Source: an uncultured Clostridia bacterium
GTDB taxonomy: Bacteria > Bacillota > Clostridia > Christensenellales > CAG-314
Direction: 5' to 3'
NCBI GenBank assembly: GCA_947625725.1
Contig: CANQPI010000001.1
Location: 86,085 to 150,084, forward strand
DNA: 64,000 bases
The notes under the pieces are model-generated. The model was not told the origin of the DNA. It did not search any database and saw only the letters and a list, made by a program, of their open reading frames with translations. The position numbers were made by a program, and so were the translations under genes. Below are positions 17,752 to 28,797 of the stretch, one piece after another. The number at the start of each line of letters is the position of its first letter. The stretch's first letter is position 1.

Positions 17752-18141
17752 ATGTATTTTGCGGAAAACATGACGGAAAAAGACGCTCTCGCGCTAAACG
17801 CGTTGGCGCTTGCCTACGTCGGCGACGCGGTGCAAAGTCTGTATGTCCGTCACAAACTTGCCACTCTCAACGACGTCAAGGCGAACGCCCTGCACAAAAT
17901 GACGTCCGAAGCCGTCAAAGCAAACGCGCAGGCTATCCTTGCGGAAAAGGTTTTGCCCACGTTTGACGAAACGGAGTTGTCCGTTTATCACCGCGGGCGC
18001 AACAGCAGTCCGCATCACAGGGCAAAAAATCAAACCGCTGCCGACTATCGCAAGGCGACGGGATTGGAAGCGGTGCTTGGCTACTTGTATCTTACGGGTC
18101 AAGACGAAAGACTGCTTGGGATATTGGAAACTCAGATATGA
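17752..18141 (+). CDS. mrnC: Mini-ribonuclease III
   Basis: LALAYVGDAVQSLYVRHKL...YHRGRNSSPHHRAKNQTAADYRKATGLEAVLGYLYLTG. Confidence 0.93.
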   Translation: MYFAENMTEKDALALNALALAYVGDAVQSLYVRHKLATLNDVKANALHKMTSEAVKANAQAILAEKVLPTFDETELSVYHRGRNSSPHHRAKNQTAADYRKATGLEAVLGYLYLTGQDERLLGILETQI

Positions 18142-18839
18142 AAATACAAGGCAGAAACAGCGTTATCGAGGCGCTCAAATCGGACGCGATAACCGTCAAC
18201 TCGCTCGCTTGCGAAAAGGGTTCGGACAACGGCATTGTGGCTCTTGCCCGTCAAAAGGGAGTCAAGATCACTTTTGTGGACAAAGCCGTTTTGGACAAAA
18301 TGTGTTCGGGCGGCAAGCATCAGGGGTATGTTGCGGACGTCGCCGATTTCAAGTACTGCGAGTTGGAGGACATCTTGTCCTCGTCCCCGACGCCGTTTGT
18401 GGTAATTTTGGACGGATTGAGCGATCCGCACAACTTCGGAAGCATCATTCGCGCGTGCGAGTGCGCGGGCGCGGACGGTATCGTCATATCGAAAAACCGT
18501 CAGGTCGCCGTCAACGACACCGTGTTGCGCGTGTCCGCGGGGGCGGCTGCGCACGTCAAAATAGCGCGCGTTACCAACATCAACAACGCGATCAAGCAGT
18601 TGCAGCAGTCGGGCGTGTGGGTGTATGCGTTGGATATGGACGGAGCGGAGATCACCTCGACAAATCTCACGGGACCCGTGGCGTTGGTGATCGGCAGCGA
18701 AGGGGACGGCATTGCGCCCTACACCAAAAAGTGTTGCGACGGCGTTGTGTCCTTGAAACTCAAAGGAAAAATCAATTCCCTCAATGCGTCGGTAGCCTGC
18801 GGAATTGCTTTGTACGAAGTCGTCAGACAAAGAGGTTAG
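18138..18839 (+). CDS. rlmB: 23S rRNA 2'-O-ribose methyltransferase (TrmH/SpoU family)
   Basis: IQGRNSVIEAL..., ILDGLSDPHNFGSIIRACECAGADGIVI, LVIGSEGDGIAPYTKKCCD, SLNASVACGIALYE. Confidence 0.93.
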   Translation: MKIQGRNSVIEALKSDAITVNSLACEKGSDNGIVALARQKGVKITFVDKAVLDKMCSGGKHQGYVADVADFKYCELEDILSSSPTPFVVILDGLSDPHNFGSIIRACECAGADGIVISKNRQVAVNDTVLRVSAGAAAHVKIARVTNINNAIKQLQQSGVWVYALDMDGAEITSTNLTGPVALVIGSEGDGIAPYTKKCCDGVVSLKLKGKINSLNASVACGIALYEVVRQRG

Positions 18840-18842
18840 ACC

Positions 18843-19382
18843 TTGGAAGAATTGGTAAAACGCGCCAAAGAGGGCGACGAAACTGCGATAGAGCAGTTGG
18901 TTGACAATTACAAAGGACTTATCCGCGCCTATGCCAACAGGTACTATCTGGTCGGGGGCGACAAGGACGATCTTTTGCAGGAGGGCATGTTGGGCTTGTT
19001 TTACGCCGTCACCAAATACGACGAAAACAAGGGCAGTTTTCCCGCATTTGTCGAACTGTGCGTTTTGCGGCAGATACTTGACGCCGTCAAGCGCGACAAC
19101 GCCGCCAAACAAAAGCCGTTGTACAACTACGTGGATATCATAGCCCTTGGCGACATGACGGACGGCGAAAACACTCCCTTGGAGCAGTTGCTTCAAAAGG
19201 AATTTTTTCAGCGGGTGGTGCAGGCGGTCAACGATCAACTGACCCAATTCGAACGCAGCGTTATACTGCTGTTCGCCGACGGTTTCAGTTATGACGCCAT
19301 TGCGGAAAAAACGGGAAAAAGTTACAAGGCGGTGGACGGCGCGTTGCAAAGGGCGCGCAAAAAACTGCTGGAATACAAGTAA
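18843..19382 (+). CDS. sigH: Sigma-70 family RNA polymerase sigma factor, SigH-like
   Basis: NRYYLVGGDKDDLLQEGMLGLFYAVTKYDENKGSFPAFVELCVLRQILDAVK; region 4 at C-terminus; mrnC-rlmB-sigH order; TTG start. Confidence 0.8.
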   Translation: MEELVKRAKEGDETAIEQLVDNYKGLIRAYANRYYLVGGDKDDLLQEGMLGLFYAVTKYDENKGSFPAFVELCVLRQILDAVKRDNAAKQKPLYNYVDIIALGDMTDGENTPLEQLLQKEFFQRVVQAVNDQLTQFERSVILLFADGFSYDAIAEKTGKSYKAVDGALQRARKKLLEYK

Positions 19383-19403
19383 TCTACAACGAGGAAAACT
19401 AAC

Positions 19404-20888
19404 ATGAGTTACGTTGCGCTTTATCGAAAATATCGCCCGCAAACGTTTGACGAAGTTATCGGACAAGACCATATCGTCAACACGTTGCGCAATCAAATTT
19501 TGCAGGACAAAATATCCCACGCATATTTGTTTACAGGCACGCGCGGTACGGGCAAAACGACGACGTCGCGTATTTTTGCCCGCGCCGTCAATTGTCCTCA
19601 CGCCAAGGAACACAACGGCAATCCGTGCGGAAAGTGCGGCGTTTGTCAAACGGTCGGTACGGCAAATTTGGACATAATCGAAATGGACGCCGCCAGCAAC
19701 AACGGCGTCGATTACGCGCGCGACATTCGCGAAAAGGTGCAATACCCGCCCGTAAACGGACGTTACAAGGTGTACATTATCGACGAGGTACACATGCTTT
19801 CGACGGGCGCGTTCAACGCCTTGCTCAAAACGTTGGAGGAACCTCCCGCGCATGCGCTGTTTATTTTGGGTACGACCGAAGTACACAAAATTCCCGCGAC
19901 CATTTTGTCGCGTTGCATGCGTTTCGATTTCCGTTTGGTGCCTACGCCTTTGCTTGCGGAACACGTGGCAAAGATCTACGACGCCGAGGGCAAGGAATAC
20001 ACGAGAGAAGCCGTTGCCGCCATTGCGCAAGCGGGCGAGGGCAGCGTGCGCGACTGTTTGTCGATAGCCGACAGATGTTTTTCCGTTTCGTCGGGCAAAC
20101 TTACCTACGACGACGTGTTGAGCGTGTTGGGAGTTTCTTCCAAAAACAGTATCGTTGCGCTTGCCAAAGCCGTTTTCAACAACAGCGCGGCGGATATTTT
20201 GACGGAGATCAACAAGTTGGTATCCGACGGCAAGGACGTGGCGCGTCTGAACAAGGATCTGTCTTTGTACGTTCGCGACGTGCTCACGGCAAAGGTATGC
20301 GCCAACGCAAACGGTATATTGATGTTGCCGCAGGACGTCTACAACGGACTGAAAGAAATAGCCGACGGCGTGTCGGTAGCCAAGTTGCTATATGCGATCG
20401 ATCAATTCGTCAATGCGGAAACTGCGCTCAAATACGCGCTTTCGCCCTTGATGTTGTTTGAGGCGACGGCTCTCAAAGTGGCGGCAAGCACGGGCGAAGT
20501 GGACTGCGAGGGGTTGGACAGACGTATCACGCGGTTGGAGCAGTTGCCGCACAATCTTCGGTCGGACGCTCCGATAGTAGTGGACAAAACCGACCCGAGA
20601 TCCATTTGGCGCGGCGTCAAGGTAGCCCTCGATCGTTTGGACGACGCGTTGCTCTCAGGCGTGTGGAGCGACGTCAAAGTATCTTTTGACGAGGCGCGCA
20701 ATTTTGTGGTAACTTGCTCGGACGGCGCGTATCTGCTTGTGGAGCAAAAATACAAAAAACGTCTGCTTGCGGAGATAGGCGCATTTTGCGACAACAACGT
20801 GGTAATTCGTTGCGACGAAACCGTTTCGCAGGGAGAGGTGGACAAAATACTCAATGCTTTGGGCAAAAACGTCAAAATAGACGGTTAA
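19404..20888 (+). CDS. dnaX: DNA polymerase III gamma/tau subunit
   Basis: [26 protein letters not shown]...[25 protein letters not shown], Cys4 zinc module. Confidence 0.96.
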   Translation: MSYVALYRKYRPQTFDEVIGQDHIVNTLRNQILQDKISHAYLFTGTRGTGKTTTSRIFARAVNCPHAKEHNGNPCGKCGVCQTVGTANLDIIEMDAASNNGVDYARDIREKVQYPPVNGRYKVYIIDEVHMLSTGAFNALLKTLEEPPAHALFILGTTEVHKIPATILSRCMRFDFRLVPTPLLAEHVAKIYDAEGKEYTREAVAAIAQAGEGSVRDCLSIADRCFSVSSGKLTYDDVLSVLGVSSKNSIVALAKAVFNNSAADILTEINKLVSDGKDVARLNKDLSLYVRDVLTAKVCANANGILMLPQDVYNGLKEIADGVSVAKLLYAIDQFVNAETALKYALSPLMLFEATALKVAASTGEVDCEGLDRRITRLEQLPHNLRSDAPIVVDKTDPRSIWRGVKVALDRLDDALLSGVWSDVKVSFDEARNFVVTCSDGAYLLVEQKYKKRLLAEIGAFCDNNVVIRCDETVSQGEVDKILNALGKNVKIDG

Positions 20889-20901
20889 TAGGAGAAATAT
20901 T

Positions 20902-21258
20902 ATGGGAAACAAATACGGATACAACGGCGCGGGCGGAAGTCACGGCGGCTATGGCGGCGGCGGAATGCAAAACTTGATGAAACAAGCGCAACAAATGCAA
21001 CAAAAGTTGCAGGAAGCCCAACAGGAGTTGGAAGAACTGACCGTTGTGGGCAGCGCGTCCGGCGGTTTGGTAGAGGTGACGGCAAACGGCAAAAAGGTCA
21101 TTTTGTCCGTTGTCGTCAAGCCCGAGGCTTGCGACCCCGACGACGTGGAAATGTTGGAGGATCTTATCCTCGCCGCGATCAACGACGCATATCAAAAAGC
21201 CCAGGCGGAAGAAGACCGCCTCATGGCTCCCTTCGGCGCGATGAAAGGACTGATGTGA
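20902..21258 (+). CDS. YbaB/EbfC nucleoid-associated protein
   Basis: [42 protein letters not shown]; dnaX-ybaB-recR order. Confidence 0.93.
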   Translation: MGNKYGYNGAGGSHGGYGGGGMQNLMKQAQQMQQKLQEAQQELEELTVVGSASGGLVEVTANGKKVILSVVVKPEACDPDDVEMLEDLILAAINDAYQKAQAEEDRLMAPFGAMKGLM

Positions 21259-21259
21259 C

Positions 21260-21850
21260 ATGCCTGCTTATATCGAGCCTATCGAAAAACTCATTCGTCA
21301 ATTCGGCAAACTGCCGGGCGTAGGACCGAAAACGGCGCAACGCTATGCGTTGACGGTGCTTTCCATGACGGAGGACGAAGCCAAGACGTTTGCGGACGCC
21401 GTCGTGGACGCCAAATCCAAGGTGCGCGTTTGCTCCGTGTGCGGAAACTATACCGACTCCGACCCCTGCCATATTTGTCGCACGCGCGACCGCTCCACGA
21501 TATGCGTGGTGCAGGAAGCCAAGGACGTTTTGGCGGTGGAGCGTTTGGGAGAGTACAAGGGAGTTTACCACGTGTTGGGCGGAGTACTCAACCCGCTCAA
21601 AGGCGTCGGTCGCGAGGACATTCGCCTTGCGGAACTATTCGCTCGTCTGACGGGCGACGTCAAAGAGGTGATACTAGCCACCGATACCTCCGCAGAGGGC
21701 GAGGCTACCGCCACCTATATCGCAAGGTTTGTCAAACAGTACGGAGTCAAGGTTACGCGCCTTGCTCAGGGCATAAGTATCGGCAGCGAGTTGCAGTATG
21801 CCGACGAGGTCACGCTCTCGCGCGCTTTTTTGAACAGAAAGGAAATCTGA
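21260..21850 (+). CDS. recR: Recombination mediator RecR
   Basis: IEKLIRQFGKLPGVGPKTAQRYAL, C4 zinc finger CSVCGNYTDSDPCHIC, toprim VVQEAKDVLAVE. Confidence 0.96.
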   Translation: MPAYIEPIEKLIRQFGKLPGVGPKTAQRYALTVLSMTEDEAKTFADAVVDAKSKVRVCSVCGNYTDSDPCHICRTRDRSTICVVQEAKDVLAVERLGEYKGVYHVLGGVLNPLKGVGREDIRLAELFARLTGDVKEVILATDTSAEGEATATYIARFVKQYGVKVTRLAQGISIGSELQYADEVTLSRAFLNRKEI

Positions 21851-21851
21851 C

Positions 21852-22100
21852 ATGCGCTTGGACAAATTTTTGAAAGTTTCGCGTATTTTGAAACGCAGAA
21901 CCGTCGCGCAAGAGGCTTGCGACAGCGGCAGGGTGGACGTAAACGGCAGACCAGCCAAACCGGGTTGTCAACTCAAAATCGGCGACTCCGTATGCGTGCA
22001 TTTTGCGGGCGGCGCGCTGACTTTTCGCGTAAAACTGCTCAAAGAGTCCGTCAAAAAGGACGAAGCGCAGGATATGTACGAAATTATCACCGAACTATGA
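21852..22100 (+). CDS. S4-domain RNA-binding protein (RqcP/Hsp15-like)
   Basis: MRLDKFLKVSRILKRRTVAQEACDSGRVDVNGRPAKPG. Confidence 0.88.
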   Translation: MRLDKFLKVSRILKRRTVAQEACDSGRVDVNGRPAKPGCQLKIGDSVCVHFAGGALTFRVKLLKESVKKDEAQDMYEIITEL

Positions 22101-23173
22101 GGTATGCTATCATTGTTGCGGCAGGACGTTCCGACCGTTACGGCAAAGATAAATTGCAAGAAGATTTGTTGGGCAAGTCGGTACTGCAACACAGCGTGGA
22201 TATTTTCAAGAGAGTGGCGGACGTCGTGGTCGTTGTGGGTCGCAACGTTCCCGATACACTTTTTGCCGAGGGCGGCGAAACGCGTTTTCTGTCCGTCTGC
22301 AACGGTTTGAGCGTTTTGCCCTCCGACGGGACGGGCACGGTTGCCGTTCACGACGGCGCGCGCCCTTTCATAACGGAAAAGTTTGTGCGTTATCTGTACG
22401 AGCAAGCGGAACTTTTCGGTAGCGCGGTACCGCGTCTGCCGATAACGGACACCCTTTACCGAGTGGCAAACGACTCGCCTATACCTGTCGAGCGCGACGA
22501 GTTTTTTACCGTGCAGACCCCGCAGGTATTCGATTTTCAACGGTTGCTACGCGCTTTTGAACGTTTGGACAAGCGTTTTGACGGCTATACGGACGAAAGT
22601 ACGCTTTGGCGCAAATTCGACGACGTTCACTTTGCGGAGGGAGCGCGCGGCAATATCAAAATCACCTATCAAGGGGATATTCCGCAATTTCGCGTGGGAG
22701 TCGGTTTTGACGTGCATCCGTTTGTCGAGGGGGACGGAGTGCTTCTCGGCGGCGTAAAAATACCCTTTGACAAAAAACTTTTCGGTCACTCCGACGCCGA
22801 CGTGCTGTGTCACGCGATCTGCGACGCAATTTTGTCCGCAAGCGACAATTCGGACATAGGAACTCAATTTCCCGACAGCGATCCCCGTTACTCGGGTATA
22901 GACAGCACGTTGCTGTTGGAACGGTGCGTGGAACTTGCCGACGGTTGCGGTTTCGAGGTCGTCAACGTTTCGGCGGTGGTAGTGTGCCAAGCCCCCAAAA
23001 TATCCCCCTTTGCGGAACAGATCGAGCGCAAGTTGGCTACTATATTGCGTATCCCGCCCGAGTGCGTCAACCTTTCCGCTACCACGACGGAACATTTGGG
23101 CGCGTTGGGCAACGGGGACGGAATTGCGGCGCAGGCAAACGCGTTGCTACGAAAACGTCCCGCCGACCTTTGA
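22097..23173 (+). CDS. ispDF: Bifunctional MEP pathway enzyme IspD-IspF fusion
   Basis: Start MRYAIIVAAGRSDRYGKDKLQ (ATGA overlap with previous stop); C-terminal RVGVGFDVHPF...LFGHSDADVLCHAICDAILSA...SATTTEHLG. Confidence 0.9.
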   Translation: MRYAIIVAAGRSDRYGKDKLQEDLLGKSVLQHSVDIFKRVADVVVVVGRNVPDTLFAEGGETRFLSVCNGLSVLPSDGTGTVAVHDGARPFITEKFVRYLYEQAELFGSAVPRLPITDTLYRVANDSPIPVERDEFFTVQTPQVFDFQRLLRAFERLDKRFDGYTDESTLWRKFDDVHFAEGARGNIKITYQGDIPQFRVGVGFDVHPFVEGDGVLLGGVKIPFDKKLFGHSDADVLCHAICDAILSASDNSDIGTQFPDSDPRYSGIDSTLLLERCVELADGCGFEVVNVSAVVVCQAPKISPFAEQIERKLATILRIPPECVNLSATTTEHLGALGNGDGIAAQANALLRKRPADL

Positions 23174-23183
23174 TTGCCGACCG

Positions 23184-23687
23184 TTATTTGTCGGAGTATT
23201 TTTCCAACATTTTTTTGAAAGTTTCGAGGTGCAGTTGTTCGTCCAGCACAATTCGTTGGATGATGGCTGCCACTTTTTCGTTTTGCAAAACAAACAGCAT
23301 TTTTTGGTAATCGGCTATCGCGCCCATTTCGCTTTGAATGTCGTCCATCAACATTTTTGTGGGAGATGTCGCTCTGCTGATCTGCGACGTGTTGAAGTAT
23401 GCGTTTGTGTTGGGACATTGCACGTAACGCGGATTTACGCCCAATTTGAGCATTGTTTCTCCCAAAATGTTTACGTGAGTCATTTCGGCTACGGCGATCG
23501 CCATCATGGTATCGGCGTCCCCTTTGTCCAACAGATCGAAGAAAAAGTGATGGTAAACATACTGCAACACGGCGGCGATCTCGCCTTTCAGCGTTGCGTA
23601 ACCGAAGGAAATTATGTTTCCGCTCTTTACGTCTTTGGTCAGATCCTCCGCGGACGGATAGGGCAAATCGAGCACAAGAGGTTTCAT
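23184..23687 (-). CDS. Ferritin-like di-iron protein
   Basis: GEIAAVLQYVYHH, AEMTHVNILG, EMGAIADYQ, DEQLHLETF carboxylate/His helices. Confidence 0.75.
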   Translation of the reverse strand: MKPLVLDLPYPSAEDLTKDVKSGNIISFGYATLKGEIAAVLQYVYHHFFFDLLDKGDADTMMAIAVAEMTHVNILGETMLKLGVNPRYVQCPNTNAYFNTSQISRATSPTKMLMDDIQSEMGAIADYQKMLFVLQNEKVAAIIQRIVLDEQLHLETFKKMLEKYSDK

Positions 23688-23762
23688 GTCGTTCTCCTTT
23701 GGTCAGTGTATGTAGAGCGAGCGCGCAGTGTCATTGTTTTTTGCGATTTCATAACGTGTAAT

Positions 23763-24788
23763 ATGAAACTTTCCGTAACCGTTATCGCCCGAAACGAAGA
23801 AGAACATCTTGCGCGACTGCTGCCTCGGCTGGGTTTTGCGGACGAAGTGATACTAGTGGATACGGGCTCCGTAGACAACACGAAAACGGTGGCGCAACGC
23901 TTTGGTTGCAAGGTTTTCGATTTTACTTGGATCGACGACTTTTCCGCCGCTCGCAACTTTGCTTTATCCAAAGCCCGCGGCGAATTCGTAATGTGGTTGG
24001 ACGCCGACGACATACTGCCTCAAAACACGCAAAATCGCATTATGGGGTGGAAAAAATCCCCGCAAACAGCCGACACGTATTTCATCAAATACCGCGTTGG
24101 GGCAACCGTTTGGTTTTGGCGGGAACGTATCCTGCGCAACTGCGCCAAATGCAAGTTCGAGGGCTTCATTCACGAGGCGATAAAGCCCTTCGGCAAGCAG
24201 GTCTATTTGGATTGCGAGGTGTTGCACCGTCCGTCCGCAAGTCACGAACGGCGCAACCTTGCCATTTACCGCAAGCAAATGGAAAACGGCAGACGTTTCA
24301 GCCTACGCGACAACTATTACTTTGCGCGCACTCTTGCGGAAAACGGTCTTGCGGACGAGGCTTTTCCCGTTCTGCGCAAGTTCGCCTCGCAAAAACGCGC
24401 CGACATTGCGGACAGGGTGGGCGCGTACAAACTTTTGGCAGGCATGGCTCTGAACAAGGGTCTGCTTGACGACGCGCGCAAATACCTTGCCAAAGCCTCC
24501 CTGCTGTTGCCTCCTGACAGCGAGGCATGCTGTCTGTGGGGCAAAAGTTACTTTGACGAGGCAAACTACGCTTTCGCCGCGGAGTGGTACTGTCTTGCGC
24601 TTTGCGCGACGGGGGCGCACGGTTTTTCGGATAGTTACTACCGAGAATTTTTGCCCAACGTGCAACTTTCCGTGTGTATGTGGCGGTTGGGCGATTTCCG
24701 TTCCGCGCGTCGATACCATCTTGCCGCGAGATCCGTTTGCCCCCACGATCCCGTCGTGTTGCGGAACGACGAATTTTTTATAAAATAA
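23763..24788 (+). CDS. Family 2 glycosyltransferase with TPR-like C-terminus
   Basis: MKLSVTVIARNEEEHLARLLPRLGFADEVILVDTGSVDNT...FVMWLDADD. Confidence 0.9.
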   Translation: MKLSVTVIARNEEEHLARLLPRLGFADEVILVDTGSVDNTKTVAQRFGCKVFDFTWIDDFSAARNFALSKARGEFVMWLDADDILPQNTQNRIMGWKKSPQTADTYFIKYRVGATVWFWRERILRNCAKCKFEGFIHEAIKPFGKQVYLDCEVLHRPSASHERRNLAIYRKQMENGRRFSLRDNYYFARTLAENGLADEAFPVLRKFASQKRADIADRVGAYKLLAGMALNKGLLDDARKYLAKASLLLPPDSEACCLWGKSYFDEANYAFAAEWYCLALCATGAHGFSDSYYREFLPNVQLSVCMWRLGDFRSARRYHLAARSVCPHDPVVLRNDEFFIK

Positions 24789-24836
24789 TTCTAGGTCGGC
24801 ATAAAAAATAGCGATAATCTCCGTATTTGTTTTTAC

Positions 24837-24865
24837 TTGACACCTTTGGAGCAAAAAATTATAAT
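24837..24865 (+). promoter_or_regulatory. Consensus promoter of pgk
   Basis: TTGACA, 17 bp, TATAAT. Confidence 0.8.
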
Positions 24866-24927
24866 GGTATCGGACAAGGTTGGCTGTTTTGCTACCGTCT
24901 GAAAAATGCACAAAAAGGAGCAATACG

Positions 24928-26241
24928 ATGAACAAAAAAAGCATCAAAGACGTAAACGTAAAGGGCAAAAAATGTCTGGTACGCGTGGACTTTAACGTTC
25001 CTATGAAAGACGGCGTAATTACCGATGAAACCCGTATCAAAGGCGCGTTGCCCACAATCAAGTACCTGATGGAACAGGGCGCAAAGGTCATTTTGTGTTC
25101 GCACCTCGGCAAACCTCACAATATTTTCACGCAAGGCTTCAAACTCAACAAAAAGGAAAAAGCCGCTTTGGAAGCCCTCCCCGAGGAGGAGCGCGCGTTA
25201 GCCAAAGAGCAGATGATAGCCAAGGCTCTCAAAGACGACGCCAAAAAGTTCACTCTTCGTCCCGTCGCGGACAGACTCAACGAGTTGCTGGACGGCAAAG
25301 TGACGTTCGCTACCGATATTGTGGGCGAGGACGCTCAACGCAAAGTCGCTTCCTTGCATGACGGCGAAGTCGTGTTGTTGGAAAACACGCGCTTTGACGC
25401 GGGCGAAGAGGCTCGCGACGAAGAATTTTGCCGCAAGTTGGCGCAATTTGCCGACATCTACGTCAACGACGCTTTCGGCACGGCGCACCGTTCGCATGCC
25501 AGCACCGCGGCAATTGTGGAGTACGGTTTTGTCAAGGACGCCGTTTGCGGATTCCTTATCGAAAAAGAACTTTCCGTAATGGCGGACGCGCTCGAACATC
25601 CCGTACATCCTTTTGTAGCCATTTTGGGCGGCGCAAAAGTCAGCGACAAACTTAACGTTATCAACAATCTGCTCGCCAAGTGCGACACTTTGATCATCGG
25701 CGGCGGAATGGCGTACACTTTCCTCAAAGCGCAAGGCTACGAAATCGGCAAATCGCTGTTGGACGCCGAAAAACTCGATTACTGCCGCGAAATGTTGGCA
25801 AAGGCAACCGCGCAGGGCAAGCGTATAGTTTTGCCCGTGGATACGGTAACGATTCCCGACTTTCCCAACCCCATTGACGCGCCCGTCCAAACGCAAGTGG
25901 TGGAAGTTTCGCACATTCCCGCCGATCGCGAAGGCGCGGACATCGGACCGAAGAGTCGCGAACTGTTTGCGGGCATAATCAAAAACGCCAAGACGGTCAT
26001 CTGGAACGGACCTATGGGAATATTCGAAAATCCCACCCTTGCCGAGGGTACGAACGCCGTTGCGAGAGCCATGGCGGAAAGCGACGCCACAACGATAATC
26101 GGCGGCGGCGACAGCGCGGCGGCGGTAACTCAATTGGGCTATGCCGACAAAATGACGCACGTATCCACAGGCGGCGGCGCAAGTCTGGAACTGTTCGAGG
26201 GCAAAGTGTTGCCCGGTATCGCTTGCCTCAACGACAAGTAA
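24928..26241 (+). CDS. pgk: Phosphoglycerate kinase
   Basis: [59 protein letters not shown]. Confidence 0.97.
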   Translation: MNKKSIKDVNVKGKKCLVRVDFNVPMKDGVITDETRIKGALPTIKYLMEQGAKVILCSHLGKPHNIFTQGFKLNKKEKAALEALPEEERALAKEQMIAKALKDDAKKFTLRPVADRLNELLDGKVTFATDIVGEDAQRKVASLHDGEVVLLENTRFDAGEEARDEEFCRKLAQFADIYVNDAFGTAHRSHASTAAIVEYGFVKDAVCGFLIEKELSVMADALEHPVHPFVAILGGAKVSDKLNVINNLLAKCDTLIIGGGMAYTFLKAQGYEIGKSLLDAEKLDYCREMLAKATAQGKRIVLPVDTVTIPDFPNPIDAPVQTQVVEVSHIPADREGADIGPKSRELFAGIIKNAKTVIWNGPMGIFENPTLAEGTNAVARAMAESDATTIIGGGDSAAAVTQLGYADKMTHVSTGGGASLELFEGKVLPGIACLNDK

Positions 26242-26336
26242 GCCTAAACGTACCGTATGGCAAACGTTACGCGCTCAACGGTTTTGCCGCAGGCGCGTTT
26301 GCCGTTTCAACGGAATTTTGAATTTGCGAGGTCGAA

Positions 26337-27089
26337 ATGAAAAACAAAATAATAGCAGGCAATTGGAAGATGAACAAAACGCGCGCCGAGGCGGAAGCGC
26401 TCATAACGGAACTTATCCCTTTGGTGGCGGATACCCCCAACACCGTGATAATTTGCGTTCCCTTTACCGATTTGTGCAAGGCGGTCAAATTGACGCGCGG
26501 CACCAACATCCATGTCGGGGCGCAAAACTGCCATTGGAAAGAATCCGGCGCGTTTACGGGCGAGATCGCTCCCTCCATGCTCAAAGAATTGGGCGTTGAG
26601 TACGTTGTTATCGGACACAGCGAGCGGCGCACTTACTTCGGCGAAACGGACGCCACGGTGCTTGCGCGCACCAAAGCGGCGTTGAACGCCGACCTCAAAC
26701 CCATAGTGTGCATAGGCGAAACTCTTGCCGAACGTCAAAGCGGCAAGATGGAAGAAGTGCTTACCCGTCAGATCATCGAGGGCTTCGAGGACGTAACGGC
26801 GGAGGAGTTGCAACGCGTAATCGTCGCCTACGAACCCGTTTGGGCGATAGGCACGGGCGTAACCGCCACCGACGAGCAAGCCAACGACGCGATCAAATTC
26901 GTGCGCGGCATATTTGCGCGCAACTACGGACAAGACGTCGCGGACGCGCTGTACATTCAGTACGGCGGCAGCATGAACGACGGCAACGCCAAGGGACTGC
27001 TCGCCATGTCCGACGTTGACGGCGGGCTTATCGGCGGGGCAAGTCTTGTCGCGACCAAATTTGCCGCGATAGTACACGCTCACGAATAA
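26337..27089 (+). CDS. tpiA: Triosephosphate isomerase
   Basis: IAGNWKMNKT, VIGHSERRTYFGETD, AYEPVWAIGTG, YGGSMNDGNAK. Confidence 0.97.
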   Translation: MKNKIIAGNWKMNKTRAEAEALITELIPLVADTPNTVIICVPFTDLCKAVKLTRGTNIHVGAQNCHWKESGAFTGEIAPSMLKELGVEYVVIGHSERRTYFGETDATVLARTKAALNADLKPIVCIGETLAERQSGKMEEVLTRQIIEGFEDVTAEELQRVIVAYEPVWAIGTGVTATDEQANDAIKFVRGIFARNYGQDVADALYIQYGGSMNDGNAKGLLAMSDVDGGLIGGASLVATKFAAIVHAHE

Positions 27090-27172
27090 CCGACGGAACA
27101 ATATTTTTGACGGTTGACGGGTTGCCGAACAGCCGTCGAAACTGCGCCAAGCGGCGCAAAAGGACGATATTT

Positions 27173-28732
27173 ATGAACAAACATATCACTGCATTGATAA
27201 TCATGGACGGCTACGGTCTGTCCAAGCAGGAAAAAGGCAACGCGATAGGCGTAGACTGTTCCCCCTATGTCAGGTATCTTATGCATACCTATCCCACGAC
27301 AACGCTCAACGCGAGCGGTTTGGCGGTGGGACTTCCCGAGGGACAAATGGGCAACAGCGAAGTCGGACATCTCAACATAGGCGCGGGCAGGATCGTATAT
27401 CAGGAACTTACGCGCATAACCAAATCCATTGACGACGGCGACTTTTTCCAAAACCCCGCCTTTCTCGGCGCAATAGAATCGGCAAAGAAAAACGGCGGCA
27501 AACTCCACTTGATGGGACTGTGCAGTAACGGCGGCGTTCACTCGCACATAACCCACTTGTTTGCGCTTATCGAGTTGGCAAAACGCCAAGGTCTGGACAA
27601 CGTGTACGTGCATTGCTATATGGACGGACGTGACGTCAGCCCCACAAGCGGCGCGGGGTTTGTTCAACAATTGCAGGACAAGATGGACGAACTCGGTTTC
27701 GGAGTTATCGCAACGGTTTGCGGCAGATACTATGCAATGGACCGCGACAACCGTTGGGACCGTGTGGAAAAGGCTTACGATATGTTGCTCGGCAAGAGCG
27801 AACATACCGCGACGAATGCGGTGCAGGCGCTTCGCGACAGTTACGAGCAGGGCGTGACGGACGAGTTTGTGTTGCCCACCGTCATAGTCAACGAGGACAA
27901 TTCGCCCGTTGCCGCTATCGAAAACGGCGACAGCGTAATTTTCTTCAACTTCCGTCCCGACCGCGCTCGCGAAATGACGAGAGCGTTTACTCAAAGCGGT
28001 TTTGACGGATTCAATTTGCACGGACGTCAACGCAGCGTGCATTGGGTGTGCATGACGCAGTACGACGAAAAGTTTGTTGACGTGGATATAGCGTTCCGTC
28101 CCGAAACCTATTCCGACACGCTGGGAGAATATCTCGCCAAGTTGGGCAAGACTCAACTGCGCATTGCCGAAACGGAAAAGTACGCGCACGTAACGTTTTT
28201 CTTTAACGGCGGCGTGGAAGCCCCCAACGAAAACGAAAGCAGGATACTCGTCCCCTCGCCCAAAGTTGCCACCTACGACTTGCAACCGGAGATGTCCGCC
28301 GAGGAAGTGTGCAATCGCGCCATTGCCGAAGTGGAAAAGGATAAATACGACGTGATGATCCTCAACTACGCAAATTGCGACATGGTGGGACATACAGGCG
28401 TCATACCCGCCACGGAAAAAGCCGTTGCCACCGTAGACGAGTGCGTTCGCCGCTTGGTGGAGTGCATTTTGAGTAACGGCGGCAGAGCGTTTGTAACTGC
28501 CGACCACGGCAACGCGGAAAAAATGCTGGACGACGACGGCAAACCTTTTACCGCGCATACCACCAACAAAGTTCCGTTCATTGCGGTGGACGAGGAACTG
28601 CGCGGCAAAGCGACCCTTGTAGAGGGCAATTTGTGCGATATTGCGCCCACAATGCTGTACGTGATGGGCGAAAAGATCCCCGCCGAAATGACGGGCAAAG
28701 TGCTTCTGAGCGTAAAAAAGGGCGTTTTGTAA
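27173..28732 (+). CDS. gpmI: 2,3-bisphosphoglycerate-independent phosphoglycerate mutase
   Basis: LIIMDGYGLS, MGNSEVGHLNIGAGRIVYQELTRI, LNYANCDMVGHTG, VTADHGNAE. Confidence 0.97.
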   Translation: MNKHITALIIMDGYGLSKQEKGNAIGVDCSPYVRYLMHTYPTTTLNASGLAVGLPEGQMGNSEVGHLNIGAGRIVYQELTRITKSIDDGDFFQNPAFLGAIESAKKNGGKLHLMGLCSNGGVHSHITHLFALIELAKRQGLDNVYVHCYMDGRDVSPTSGAGFVQQLQDKMDELGFGVIATVCGRYYAMDRDNRWDRVEKAYDMLLGKSEHTATNAVQALRDSYEQGVTDEFVLPTVIVNEDNSPVAAIENGDSVIFFNFRPDRAREMTRAFTQSGFDGFNLHGRQRSVHWVCMTQYDEKFVDVDIAFRPETYSDTLGEYLAKLGKTQLRIAETEKYAHVTFFFNGGVEAPNENESRILVPSPKVATYDLQPEMSAEEVCNRAIAEVEKDKYDVMILNYANCDMVGHTGVIPATEKAVATVDECVRRLVECILSNGGRAFVTADHGNAEKMLDDDGKPFTAHTTNKVPFIAVDEELRGKATLVEGNLCDIAPTMLYVMGEKIPAEMTGKVLLSVKKGVL

Positions 28733-28763
28733 TTTGCCGATAATTTTTCGTTTGTCAACAACG

Positions 28764-28797
28764 AGCCGTACAAATTTTTGTGCGGCTTGTTTTTTTG
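28764..28797 (+). terminator. Intrinsic terminator after gpmI
   Basis: AGCCGTACA-AATTTT-TGTGCGGCT then TGTTTTTTT. Confidence 0.85.

Noticed and set aside
17376-17966. Alternative plus-frame ORFs inside GNAT/mrnC, rlmB (17939-18904), dnaX (19592-20461) and rnr (47364-48737)
   Set aside because: Arg/Gly-rich out-of-frame translations overlapping well supported genes; no RBS or family signal.
19383-19403. SRP RNA (ffs) near dnaX, as in some Firmicutes
   Set aside because: Only 21 bp separates sigH and dnaX; no SRP RNA motif seen there or elsewhere in the window.
18132-20030. 632-aa minus-strand ORF across rlmB, sigH and dnaX
   Set aside because: Antisense to three confidently identified genes; same codon-bias explanation. 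The same applies to 15702-16817, 25198-26160, 27080-28804, 46657-48717, 53680-55158 and 57455-58894 on the minus strand.
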